64,000 nucleotides of DNA from a bacterium (GTDB lineage Bacteria; Bacteroidota; Ignavibacteria; Kapaibacteriales; UBA2268). The notes under the pieces are model-generated. The model was given only the letters and a program-made list of their open reading frames with translations. It was not told the origin of the DNA and ran no database searches. Position numbers and translations under genes: made by a program. The first letter of the stretch is position 1, and every line of letters starts with the position of its first letter. Positions 27,601 through 34,998 of the stretch are shown in pieces. Where the stretch lies: the NCBI GenBank assembly GCA_024711295.1, contig JANJTB010000023.1:49887-113886 (forward strand), in the 5' to 3' direction.

Positions 27601-28675
27601 CTGCACTCCATACCAAATTACCGCTCAGGGCTACTCCTGTAGCATTATTTGATGGGTTGGTGATAGTGGTGGTACCTACTCTTGTTTTGAATGTTCTGAT
27701 GGATGAGTATGCACTTGTGTTTGAGCCGTCTTTGGCCATTACTCTCCAGTAGTAATCTGTAAAGACACTCAGTCCGTTGAATGTTGCGTTGGTAACACCT
27801 ACTGTTTGCTCTACCAGTCCTGTGGTGAATGTGTTATTGGTGGCTAACTGTACTGTATAGCTTGTGGCACCGGTTACGCTGTTCCATGAGAGGTTAACGC
27901 TGCTCTCGTTTTGGCCTTTTAAATTATCAGCAGGATTAGCTAAAACAGGGGTTGCTAGTAAGGTCTTGAAGGATATGGTTTCCCATTCTCCGTCACCTTC
28001 GCTGTTGGTGCCTCTTACTCTGGCATAATACATTGTATTGTTTGAAAGGTTGCTGTAAGAAATGCTGCTTATGTTCCCTGTGGAATTTATGATTAATCCT
28101 GAGAAATTGCTTGCTGCGGATAATTGAATTGTATGGGTTGTTGCGCCTGCTGCTACGTTCCAGCTAAGGTTGCCGTTAAGGGCTACGGTGGTTGCATTGT
28201 TTACCGGATTGGTAAATGATGCCTTTCCGGGTTTCTTGGCTGCTACCAGAGAGGATAATACATAAAAGCCATTATCAGTATATGTACCTGTTCCTAAAAG
28301 ATAGGATACTGTTACACTGGTAAGTTCGATATTGTTTTGGCTGTCCCATACACGAAAGTTTAAGGTCTCGCCTACCTGCATGCCATCTATTGCCTGCGTC
28401 TGGTTGTTATCGCCCCATACTGTGATGGCGATGTTGTTGAGTTCATCCCATACTCCTGCTCCTACAAGCAAGCCGCCGGGTGTAAAGACACCTATCTCAT
28501 CACCTGCTACCAAAGGGTCTGTGCCTATCATTGGATTGGCATCCGTTGGTACTACTAGTGTAAGGTTTGTGCCGGTATTTTCTGTGTATCCCGTAAAGTG
28601 AACCTGACTCTCAAGGGGATTCAGAAGAAGGATCATGAAAAGGGCTGTAAAGGTGTAAAAGAATGTCTTCTTCAT
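24695..28675 (-). CDS. Giant type IX-secreted protein with eight FN3 repeats
   Basis: 1326 residues. A signal peptide (about 1-23) precedes a beta-domain with the DEIGVFTPGGLLVGAG motif seen at the start of other Bacteroidota surface proteins. Next are eight tandem FN3-like units of about 90 residues (roughly 150-870), each with a P.NNAT start, LSWN or LTWN core and YYWRVRA near its end. PKD/Ig-like domains follow (about 870-1200). The last 90 residues form a type A sorting domain starting YTYPNPVVNELN and ending with FAKPFMKQ, so it should be exported by type IX secretion and attached to the surface. It is likely an adhesin or matrix protein. Its DNA is clearly richer in G+C than its neighbours. 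Confidence 0.85.
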   Translation of the reverse strand: MKKTFFYTFTALFMILLLNPLESQVHFTGYTENTGTNLTLVVPTDANPMIGTDPLVAGDEIGVFTPGGLLVGAGVWDELNNIAITVWGDNNQTQAIDGMQVGETLNFRVWDSQNNIELTSVTVSYLLGTGTYTDNGFYVLSSLVAAKKPGKASFTNPVNNATTVALNGNLSWNVAAGATTHTIQLSAASNFSGLIINSTGNISSISYSNLSNNTMYYARVRGTNSEGDGEWETISFKTLLATPVLANPADNLKGQNESSVNLSWNSVTGATSYTVQLATNNTFTTGLVEQTVGVTNATFNGLSVFTDYYWRVMAKDGSNTSAYSSIRTFKTRVGTTTITNPSNNATGVALSGNLVWSAVTGATSYDVQLVKLSPLTTVISNNVAGTSVAYSNLENYTNYEVRVTAKNADGSGSQVTSTFRTILGIPALQTPANNSYNNPLTGNLTWNAVTGATAYDLRLATDNGFTNIISTQTDIAGTTAAYNVPSNNQRYYWQVRAKNTEGTSDYSTAYSFTSELLPATLISPSNNATQVSFNPVLQWNAAPGATSYQVQVSSNNTFTAIVSDNSPVNTTTLQINNLSSKTTYYWRVRGYNANSNGVFTSSFSFTTMLGKVSLNSPLNGAQGIIAASGTLNWNTMNGATSYDLLISQNSDLSSPVVNTNVAGNSYNYAGLSNNSTYYWAVRAKDSEGTGSWSDTWSFGTQIPAPTLLTPANNATNIGLIGSCTWTSVAEANTYQLQIATDNSFTNILFNQSGIVGTTGNYTGLDNNKTHYWRVRAYKSSGAGLWSSVFQFQTITLAPPTPIFPPNNAIDLYTSITFAWNPVAQATGYNFRYATDPGMINVLQTVNNIAGTQHTLTGLFVERDYYWQVQTIGAQGVSNWSSAQKLTTIYPIEISGSTEVCESKPATYTTRVSPLVDYQWTVTGGTISGSNTSSSVTVNWGAAGSGTVTLKRTSSVWGNYTDNQTLNVTKNSVANVIVTLNANTHYPGYACRNEIVNLSAAVNSNGVFTYEWKLNNTVVSTQQSFNYHFTTAGTYTFNFKATGLDCEAGSSSITIEVNPDCPVTIINDDVVYTCKNGSPVLTSTAIGGSGQFTYSWSPSTDFVNANISSPVVKSAIYSKNFYLTVVDIVSGTNYSDLLTMSVYESPSVSFSPASKTVYNGNAIDLTNPAFVTVNITNGQAPYTQNWTDNLGNPIDPTNVYPNLGTNRYWLTVNDANGCASVAKRFTVVRSSMKDGQMDLTVGLTGEGIVYTYPNPVVNELNIIADFESMQNVSISIVNLLGMEVQRYNLGTIDSYEGNLNLVNLVSGYYTLIIESDGNVFAKPFMKQ

Positions 28676-28805
28676 ACAAATTCCTTATAATTATTAATAA
28701 ATTACTCTTTAATTAAAATTTATCTTTCTAATATAATCAAAAAATGTTAAATTTTAATGTATTTTTTATCTTTTTGATACTCTTTTTTTTCCACTAAGTA
28801 ATAAA

Positions 28806-29618
28806 ATGATAAAAAATGATAAGCTGATAGTATTTACAGGAGTTCCCTCTCATGGCAAGAGTAATTTTATGGACCAGCTGATGGTTAAGCTTTCGATAAA
28901 TCACAATTGGCGATGGGGAGTATTCTCTCCCGAAAACGCAAGCATAGAGGTTCATTTGATGCGACTGATTGAGATTATTGTCGGTAAACCTTTCCTCAAA
29001 GAATATAACAATCGAATGAATCTAAGCGAGATGCTATCAGCCAGGGATTTCGTTAATGATCATACTTACTTCATTCTGCCTGATAATGAAGATTATCATA
29101 TTGATAAAATCCTCGATGCCGCTAGTGCATTAGTGCTTAAGCATGGTATCAAAGGGCTGATTCTAGACCCCTGGAATACCTTCGAGCATCAGTATGGTAA
29201 TGACTCCGAAACAATCTATACCGGCAAGGTTCTCAACAAGCTTAAGTATTTTGCAAGGGCTTACGATATTCATCTCTTTCTTGTAGCTCATCCACGCAAA
29301 ATACCTCGAAAAAAAGAAAGCAAACTATTTGATGTACCTACTCTTTACGATATTTCTGGCTCTGCTAACTGGTTCAATATTGCTGATAACGGTATGGTTG
29401 TTTATCGGCATTTCACCGAAGACTTAAGCGAGAGCTACCCGATAGTTTATATGCAAAAGGTTAAGCACAAGTTCATAGGTCGCACTGGATTTGCTAAGTT
29501 CGACTACGACATATCGTGTCAGAGATATATCGAAAAAGGGGAATCATACACTTTAAACGAATTGGACAACTACATTCAAATATGCCCCGAAGGTTATCCA
29601 AGCTCGTGGGATGATTAA
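28806..29618 (+). CDS. Lone Twinkle/DnaB-type RecA-fold helicase domain
   Basis: 270 residues that start almost directly at a Walker A motif GVPSHGKS (Gly12-Ser19). Helicase motif H1a Glu43 (SPEN), Walker B LILD (to Asp121), H3 with His162 (LFLVAHPRK) and H4 (SGSANWFNIADNGMVVYR) follow in SF4 order. This is the helicase half of Twinkle/phage-T7 gp4-like primase-helicases; the primase/zinc half is absent. It may be a free-standing ATPase of a mobile element or a truncated gene. It has an ATG but no strong ribosome site. It is transcribed away from the FN3 giant and lies just left of the restriction-modification gene. Confidence 0.8.
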   Translation: MIKNDKLIVFTGVPSHGKSNFMDQLMVKLSINHNWRWGVFSPENASIEVHLMRLIEIIVGKPFLKEYNNRMNLSEMLSARDFVNDHTYFILPDNEDYHIDKILDAASALVLKHGIKGLILDPWNTFEHQYGNDSETIYTGKVLNKLKYFARAYDIHLFLVAHPRKIPRKKESKLFDVPTLYDISGSANWFNIADNGMVVYRHFTEDLSESYPIVYMQKVKHKFIGRTGFAKFDYDISCQRYIEKGESYTLNELDNYIQICPEGYPSSWDD

Positions 29619-29913
29619 TCATAAATTATCGGATAGATACAGAAAAACCGTTGAGAAACATTTTGAAAATAGTACGAAAACAATTGAAATTATCATAATT
29701 TGTTTAATTATTCAGGAGTGCCTGTGGAGTGGTACCACAACATAAGTTCATACAACAAAAATCAGTTTAGCTTTTCTCTTTGCAATCAGGATATTATTCA
29801 CTAATTTTGTAAATCCATTTATCGAGAATTCGTAGATAAGTGAAATGAAGTAGCAATAAATTTGTAAATGATTGAATTCAAACAAAAAAATCCAATAAAA
29901 CACAGAAAAAATC
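29619..29913. other. Intergenic region between helicase and restriction genes
   Basis: 295 bp with no supported gene. A perfect 10-bp palindrome GTGGTACCAC lies at 29729-29738 in a short, more G+C-rich patch. Nothing else recognised. Confidence 0.4.
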
Positions 29914-32811
29914 ATGGTATTAAGTTGGAACGAAATAAAAGACCGAGCATTAAGATTCTCGAAAGAGTGGGCTGACACTTCGAATGAAGAAGCTGACGCT
30001 AAGCCGTTTTTAGAAGAATTCTTTAATGTTTTTGGAATTAGCCGCAAACGGGTAGGCACTTTTGAGCATAGGGTTAAAAAGCTGGATGACAAAGACGGTT
30101 ATATTGACTTGCTTTGGAAAGGAACGATTTTAATTGAAATGAAAAGTCGGGGCAAAAACCTTGACAAAGCTTACGGACAAGCCATTGAATACACTCACGG
30201 ACTGAAACAACACGAATTACCTAAATATATCCTTATTTCAGACTTTGAGAACTTCAGACTTTACGACCTTGAAGAAAATAAAACAATTGACTTCAAACTC
30301 AACGACCTTGTAAACAATGTTCAGCATTTCGGTTATTTATTGGGCTACCAAAAGAAAGTTTACAAAGAGCAAGACCCGGCAAACATAAAAGCTGCTGAGT
30401 TAATGGGTAAGCTTCACGACAGATTAAAAGAAATCGGCTACACAGGGCATCCGTTAGAAGTTTACTTGGTTCGAATTCTGTTTTGCTTGTTTTCCGAAGA
30501 TACAACCATATTCAGAAAACAGCAATTTCAAGACTATTTAGAGCAACGTACAAATGAAGACGGAAGCGACCTTGCGGCAAGACTGCAAGAACTTTTTCAG
30601 GTGCTGAACACACCCGAAGAGAACCGCTTTAAAAACCTTGACGAACAACTTGCCGACTTTCCGTACATAAACGGTAAATTATTTGAAGAGATCTTGCCTA
30701 CTGCAAGTTTCGACAGCAAAATGAGGCAAGCGTTATTAGACTGCTGTTATATTGACTGGAGTAAAATTTCGCCGGCTATTTTTGGTTCAATGTTTCAAAG
30801 CGTTATGAACCCGAAAGAACGCAGAAACTTAGGAGCTCATTATACCAGCGAAACCAATATTCTAAAACTCATTAAACCGCTTTTCTTAGACGATCTTTGG
30901 AAAGAATTTGAAAGTATCAAAGTCAATAAAAACAAACTTCCTGAATTTCATAAAAAATTAAGTACTCTAAAATTCCTTGATCCCGCTTGCGGTTGTGGTA
31001 ATTTCTTGGTGATAACCTATCGGGAATTGCGATTGTTGGAATTGGAGATTTTAAGAGAGTTGCACAAATCGGGGCAATGGGTTACAGATATTGGCAGTAT
31101 TGTTTGGCTCGACGTCGACCAGTTTTATGGTATCGAGTACGAAGAATTTCCTGCAAGAATTGCCGAAGTAGCCATGTGGCTAATTGACCACCAAATGAAT
31201 ATGTTGGTGAGTAGTGAGTTTGGACAGTACTTTGTGCGTTTACCATTAAAAAAAGCTGCGAAAATCGTTCATGGCGATGCATTAGAAACCGATTGGCAAT
31301 CATTATTGAATCCTATAAACAGTATTGATGTAGTTGCGAAACATGCTAATATTTACTTAGTAAATGAACCTCCTATTGAGTATGGGAAAGTAAATGTTCA
31401 AGCAGAATCATATTCAGTTCATAAAGGCAAGCCAAAAAGTTCACAAGAAATCAAATTCGATTATATTATTGGAAATCCGCCTTTCATTGGTTCTAAAATA
31501 ATGAAGCAAAGTCAGCGCGACCAAATTGTAAAACTTTTTGATAACGCAGACGGAAGCGGAGTTTTAGACTATGTTACAGGTTGGTATATCAAAGCTGCCA
31601 AATACATTCAGAATACAAAAATTAAAGTGGCTTTTGTTTCTACAAACTCAATCGTTCAAGGCGAGCAAACAAGTATTCTTTGGGGGCAAATCCTTAACAA
31701 ATACAATATCAAAATTCACTTTGCACACCGAACTTTTAAATGGAGCAACGAAGCCAAAGGCAATGCAGCAGTTTATTGTGTGATTGTTGGCTTCGCTAAC
31801 TACGACACCGCAAATAAGAGCATTTTTGAATATGAAGACATTAGAGGCGAAGCCCACGAACTGAAAGCAAAAAATATCAATCCGTATTTGGTTGATGCAA
31901 AAGATATTTTTATTACAAAGCGAACAAAACCAATTTGCAAAACTCCTAAGATAAAATTTGGTAATCAACCAATTGATGGTGGGTGGTTAATTTTGGATGA
32001 ACAGGAGAAAAATGAAGCTGTAAAGAATGAGCCTTTCATTGAAAAATACATAAGGCGATACTTCGGTAGTGAAGAATTTATAAATGGGCGAGTAAGATTT
32101 TGCTTGTGGTTCACAAATGAGAATTTTAATCCGAGTGAAATAAAATCATCAAAATTTCTAATGCAGCGCTTAGAAAATGTTAGAAAATTTAGACTAGAAA
32201 GCGAAAGAAAGGATACTCAAAAATTAGCGGACTTACCAAGTCAATTTGCTTTTAAGTCTCACGAAGAATCAGATTATATCATAATCCCGAGTGTGTCCTC
32301 AGAAAGAAGAAAATATATTCCCATTGGTTTTATGTCTGCAAAAGAAATTGCAAGTAATCTTTGCTTAATAATTCCGAATGCAAAACTTTTTCATTTCGGA
32401 ATTTTAACTTCAATGATGCATATGGCTTGGGTTAAAAATGTAAGTGGTCGGTTAAAAAGTGATTATCGTTATTCAAATAGTATTGTTTACAATAACTATC
32501 CTTGGCCTGAAAATCCAACTGAAAAACAAATCAAGGCTATTGAAACAGCAGCACAAAAAATTTTAGATGCAAGAGCGGAGTTTCCAAAAAGTACAATGGC
32601 TGATTTATATGAGTTAGATGGAATGCCTCCTGCATTAGTGAAAGCACACAACGAGTTAGACAAAGCAGTTGACTTGGCATACAGACCACAAGCATTTACA
32701 AGTGAAGCCAACAGAATGGAATTCCTATTTGAACTATACGAAAAATATACAGCAGACTTATTTACCAAAGAGAAGAATAAAATGAATAAAAGGTCAAAAA
32801 ACTATGCCTAA
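29914..32811 (+). CDS. Type IIL (MmeI-like) restriction-modification enzyme
   Basis: 965 residues, a single chain combining nuclease, methyltransferase and target recognition. An N-terminal PD-(D/E)xK nuclease shows Asp65, Glu75 and Lys77 (GYIDLL...LIEMKS). After a helical spacer the N6-adenine methyltransferase has motif I DPACGCG (356-362) and motif IV NPPF (521-524), preceded by GAHYTSE. The rest contains a target-recognition domain and C-terminal helical region. Family knowledge: MmeI-type enzymes methylate only one strand of the site and cut about 20 bases away, and need no separate specificity gene. All catalytic residues are present, so the protein seems functional. The early part is richer in G+C than the local genome, which suggests transfer. 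Confidence 0.9.
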   Translation: MVLSWNEIKDRALRFSKEWADTSNEEADAKPFLEEFFNVFGISRKRVGTFEHRVKKLDDKDGYIDLLWKGTILIEMKSRGKNLDKAYGQAIEYTHGLKQHELPKYILISDFENFRLYDLEENKTIDFKLNDLVNNVQHFGYLLGYQKKVYKEQDPANIKAAELMGKLHDRLKEIGYTGHPLEVYLVRILFCLFSEDTTIFRKQQFQDYLEQRTNEDGSDLAARLQELFQVLNTPEENRFKNLDEQLADFPYINGKLFEEILPTASFDSKMRQALLDCCYIDWSKISPAIFGSMFQSVMNPKERRNLGAHYTSETNILKLIKPLFLDDLWKEFESIKVNKNKLPEFHKKLSTLKFLDPACGCGNFLVITYRELRLLELEILRELHKSGQWVTDIGSIVWLDVDQFYGIEYEEFPARIAEVAMWLIDHQMNMLVSSEFGQYFVRLPLKKAAKIVHGDALETDWQSLLNPINSIDVVAKHANIYLVNEPPIEYGKVNVQAESYSVHKGKPKSSQEIKFDYIIGNPPFIGSKIMKQSQRDQIVKLFDNADGSGVLDYVTGWYIKAAKYIQNTKIKVAFVSTNSIVQGEQTSILWGQILNKYNIKIHFAHRTFKWSNEAKGNAAVYCVIVGFANYDTANKSIFEYEDIRGEAHELKAKNINPYLVDAKDIFITKRTKPICKTPKIKFGNQPIDGGWLILDEQEKNEAVKNEPFIEKYIRRYFGSEEFINGRVRFCLWFTNENFNPSEIKSSKFLMQRLENVRKFRLESERKDTQKLADLPSQFAFKSHEESDYIIIPSVSSERRKYIPIGFMSAKEIASNLCLIIPNAKLFHFGILTSMMHMAWVKNVSGRLKSDYRYSNSIVYNNYPWPENPTEKQIKAIETAAQKILDARAEFPKSTMADLYELDGMPPALVKAHNELDKAVDLAYRPQAFTSEANRMEFLFELYEKYTADLFTKEKNKMNKRSKNYA

Positions 32812-32932
32812 AGCAGACAAGACAGCAGAATACAGCCCTTAGCTTCAATTATTATGCGAGGTGGGTTTAGCATTAAATTCAGTGATAGTTATTCGCTTCA
32901 GTTTTTGTGCTATGTAATCGGCAACTAACCAT

Positions 32933-32951
32933 ACCGCAAAACGTTAGCGGT
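32933..32951. repeat. Imperfect palindrome before the DUF4287 gene
   Basis: ACCGC and GCGGT arms flank an AAAACGTTA centre, making a 19-nt near-palindrome 34 bp before the DUF4287 ATG. It resembles the folded recombination sites of gene cassettes, but no integrase is seen. Confidence 0.4.
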
Positions 32952-32985
32952 CATTTTATGAAAAACAATACAAGAAAGGAACAAT

Positions 32986-33537
32986 ATGGACAAAGCAACA
33001 CTTACAATGATTGAAAACCTGTATAAGAACACAGGTAAAACTTTAGAACAATGGACTAACATTGTAACTAAAGAAAATTTCGCTAAACACGGAGAAATCA
33101 TCAAGTTTCTAAAAGACACCCACGGTCTAACTCACGGCTTTGCGAATCTTATTGCTCATAAATCAAAAGGCTCTGACGCAGGTTCGGCAGAAAATTCTGA
33201 AAACTTAATTACGCTTCAATACAAAGGGAAAGAAGACCTTAAAGCAATCTACTACAAACTTATTACAATCATTCAAACCTTTGGAAATGACATTGAAATT
33301 GCACCAAAAAATGCTTATGTGAGTTTACGTAGAAAGAAACAGTTTGCAACTTTACATCCTGCGACTAAATCAAGAATTGAAATTGGTATCAATCTGAAAG
33401 GACAAGAACCAACGGGAAAATTAGAAGCCGAAAAACCAAATTCAATGTGTTCCCATAAAATAAAAATTTCTGACGTCAATGAGATTGACACGGAAATTGT
33501 AAATTGGATAAAAGCCGCTTATGACAATGCGGGATAA
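32986..33537 (+). CDS. DUF4287/DUF5655 domain protein
   Basis: 183 residues. The first 70 (MDKATLTMIENLYKNTGKTL...) match the DUF4287 helical domain with the recognisable KTLEQW and HGLTHGFANLIAHK segments; the rest (about 75-183) matches DUF5655, with YVSLRRKKQFATLHP near residue 107 and an IGINLKG strand. The function is unknown; such small proteins often sit among accessory genes. An AAGGAAC ribosome-binding site precedes the ATG at 32986. Inverted repeats lie on both sides, as if the gene were a movable unit. Confidence 0.82.
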   Translation: MDKATLTMIENLYKNTGKTLEQWTNIVTKENFAKHGEIIKFLKDTHGLTHGFANLIAHKSKGSDAGSAENSENLITLQYKGKEDLKAIYYKLITIIQTFGNDIEIAPKNAYVSLRRKKQFATLHPATKSRIEIGINLKGQEPTGKLEAEKPNSMCSHKIKISDVNEIDTEIVNWIKAAYDNAG

Positions 33538-33540
33538 AAG

Positions 33541-33589
33541 AACCACTTCCAATAACAGCACCTACACAAAAGTGGCGGTTGAAGTGGTT
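33541..33589. repeat. 9-bp inverted repeat after the DUF4287 gene
   Basis: Perfect arms AACCACTTC (33541-33549) and GAAGTGGTT (33581-33589) enclose 31 nt and start 3 bp after the stop. It may be a hairpin terminator or a cassette-type recombination site. Confidence 0.5.
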
Positions 33590-33677
33590 AAATCAAGCTT
33601 TGTGCTTCCATTTTTGTTTAAGTGCTGGTCCTTGGCAATATTTCAGTAATTTTTCACGATACTACTTTATTAATTAG

Positions 33678-33697
33678 TGTGTCCAATTTGTGTCCAA
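33678..33697. repeat. Tandem 9-bp direct repeats near tRNA-Leu
   Basis: TGTGTCCAA occurs at 33678-33686 and 33689-33697, 11 bp apart (one helical turn). A related GGTGTA pair follows at about 33722 and 33733. Such phased repeats resemble arm-type sites of tyrosine recombinases. They lie about 130 bp from the 3' end of tRNA-Leu. Confidence 0.45.
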
Positions 33698-33788
33698 AAA
33701 GTAGTGAAAAACGATGAAAAATGGTGTAAAACGGTGTATTGACTTTTGAAGTATGAAGAGCTGTAAAACCGCACCATTACTAAATAAA

Positions 33789-33816
33789 AAAGGCTGTGAT
33801 AGATTTCACAGCCTTT
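33789..33816 (-). terminator. Terminator of the tRNA-Leu gene
   Basis: On the minus strand, an 11-bp perfect stem (AAAGGCTGTGA with TCACAGCCTTT) is followed by a run of T. It begins 12 nt past the tRNA 3' end. Confidence 0.85.
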
Positions 33817-33828
33817 AGATATTTTGAG

Positions 33829-33913
33829 TACTCAGAGAGGGACTCGAACCCTCACGGGCATAATGCCCACAGGATTTTAAGTCCTGTGCGTCTACCTATT
33901 CCGCCACCTGAGC
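33829..33913 (-). tRNA. tRNA-Leu(UAA)
   Basis: 85 nt on the minus strand, 5' end at 33913. The acceptor stem is GCTCAGG with TCTGAGT (two G-U pairs) and discriminator A. The D-arm region TGGCGGAATAGGTAGACGC is typical of leucine tRNAs, the anticodon loop ACTTAAAAT shows anticodon TAA, the long variable arm is GGGC.ATTAT.GCCC-like, and the T-arm is GAGGG/CCCTC. CCA is not encoded. Its 3' end faces the accessory island to the left. Confidence 0.95.
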
Positions 33914-34028
33914 ACAATAATAGAATTCAAAAATAACACTTTTTTTCTAATCAAAAAAACTATTTTTTATGTTTTGCTAATAAGTTAAGTTTGTACATCA
34001 AAAAATATACAATTTTAAAAAAAATATT

Positions 34029-34841
34029 ATGCAAAAAAATATTCTCGACCGAGCTGTTGACTATCTCAAATTTCAAGAAGAGTCTTTTGGTCCGCTAATT
34101 TATATAGATGAAAATTCAGCAATTACTGATTCAGACAATAAATCATCTGTAACGAAAGAAAATGATTCATTAAATGCAAACTCAAATACTACATCACAGA
34201 CAGAGTTTACTAAACCAATCACATCAAAGATTAATGGTGATGCAGTTAGTGGAATTGATGATAACTGGGAGGATTCAAATAGTCTGATTGAGCTCAACAA
34301 AGCTATCTGCAACTGTATGGAGTGCAAGCTGGGTAATACCCGCAAAAATTTTGTATTTGGCTCGGGTAACCCCAATGCAGATATACTTGTAATAGGTGAA
34401 GCACCCGGAGCAGATGAAGACGAACAGGGACTGCCTTTTGTAGGCAGAGCAGGGCAGTTACTGACAAAAATACTTGAGTCAGTACGCTTATCGAGAGATG
34501 AAGTATATATCGCAAATATTGTAAAATGCAGACCACCCAATAACCGTAGGCCCGAGAAAGAAGAAGTTGACAATTGTGAGCCCTACCTGATTAAGCAAAT
34601 AGAGTTAATCAAGCCACAGTTCATTTTGTCTCTTGGGCTAACCTCAGTAGATACACTTTTGAAAAAATCTCACAAAATGGCTGATGTAAGGGGTAAACTG
34701 CTGGACTATCAAGGCATCAAAATGCTTGTTACTTACCATCCTGCTGCATTATTGAGAAATCCTAACTGGAAGAAATTCGTATGGGAAGATATCCAGTATC
34801 TTCGTAAACTTTATGATGATTATAAGTCAGTCAAGAAGTAA
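34029..34841 (+). CDS. Uracil-DNA glycosylase family 4 (Fe-S)
   Basis: 270 residues. A variable Ser/Asn/Thr-rich N-terminus (about 1-85) leads to the family 4/5 fold with Cys96, Cys99, Cys167 and Cys183 as likely [4Fe-4S] ligands, GEAPG (123-127) binding the uracil pocket, GLPFVGRAGQLL, and HPAALLRNP at 237-245. It removes uracil from DNA to start base-excision repair. The 80-residue low-complexity leader is longer than in most homologues. Confidence 0.92.
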   Translation: MQKNILDRAVDYLKFQEESFGPLIYIDENSAITDSDNKSSVTKENDSLNANSNTTSQTEFTKPITSKINGDAVSGIDDNWEDSNSLIELNKAICNCMECKLGNTRKNFVFGSGNPNADILVIGEAPGADEDEQGLPFVGRAGQLLTKILESVRLSRDEVYIANIVKCRPPNNRRPEKEEVDNCEPYLIKQIELIKPQFILSLGLTSVDTLLKKSHKMADVRGKLLDYQGIKMLVTYHPAALLRNPNWKKFVWEDIQYLRKLYDDYKSVKK

Positions 34842-34901
34842 AATGATAATCAGAATTTTAACCTAAAGTCATAAGTAAAACTTAGATATTACTAACAAAA
34901 A

Positions 34902-34981
34902 ATATGGGGTAATTATTCTGCCAAATTAAAGTTTAAAAACCTATTGAAATAAGTTTTAACGGCTAAATAAATACCCCATAT
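34902..34981. repeat. Long stem-loop between convergent genes
   Basis: Arms ATATGGGGTA (34902-34911) and TACCCCATAT (34972-34981) are perfect and 60 nt apart, with a smaller inner inverted repeat around GTTTAAAA and GTTTTAAC. They sit between the stops of the glycosylase gene and fumC and may terminate both. Confidence 0.5.
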
Positions 34982-34998
34982 CATCGATTAAAAAAATA

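Noticed and set aside
24695..28675. Repetitive DNA suggesting a CRISPR or tandem repeat array
   Set aside because: The repetition comes from FN3 protein repeats of about 90 codons that are diverged in DNA; there are no identical short repeats with spacers.
29729..29738. GTGGTACCAC palindrome as an island attachment site
   Set aside because: It is a single 10-bp palindrome with no matching copy at the tRNA-Leu end, so there is no direct support.
32804..32842. Tiny ORF of 12 codons overlapping the end of the restriction gene
   Set aside because: No ribosome-binding site, no similarity that I can recognise and too short to be a supported gene.
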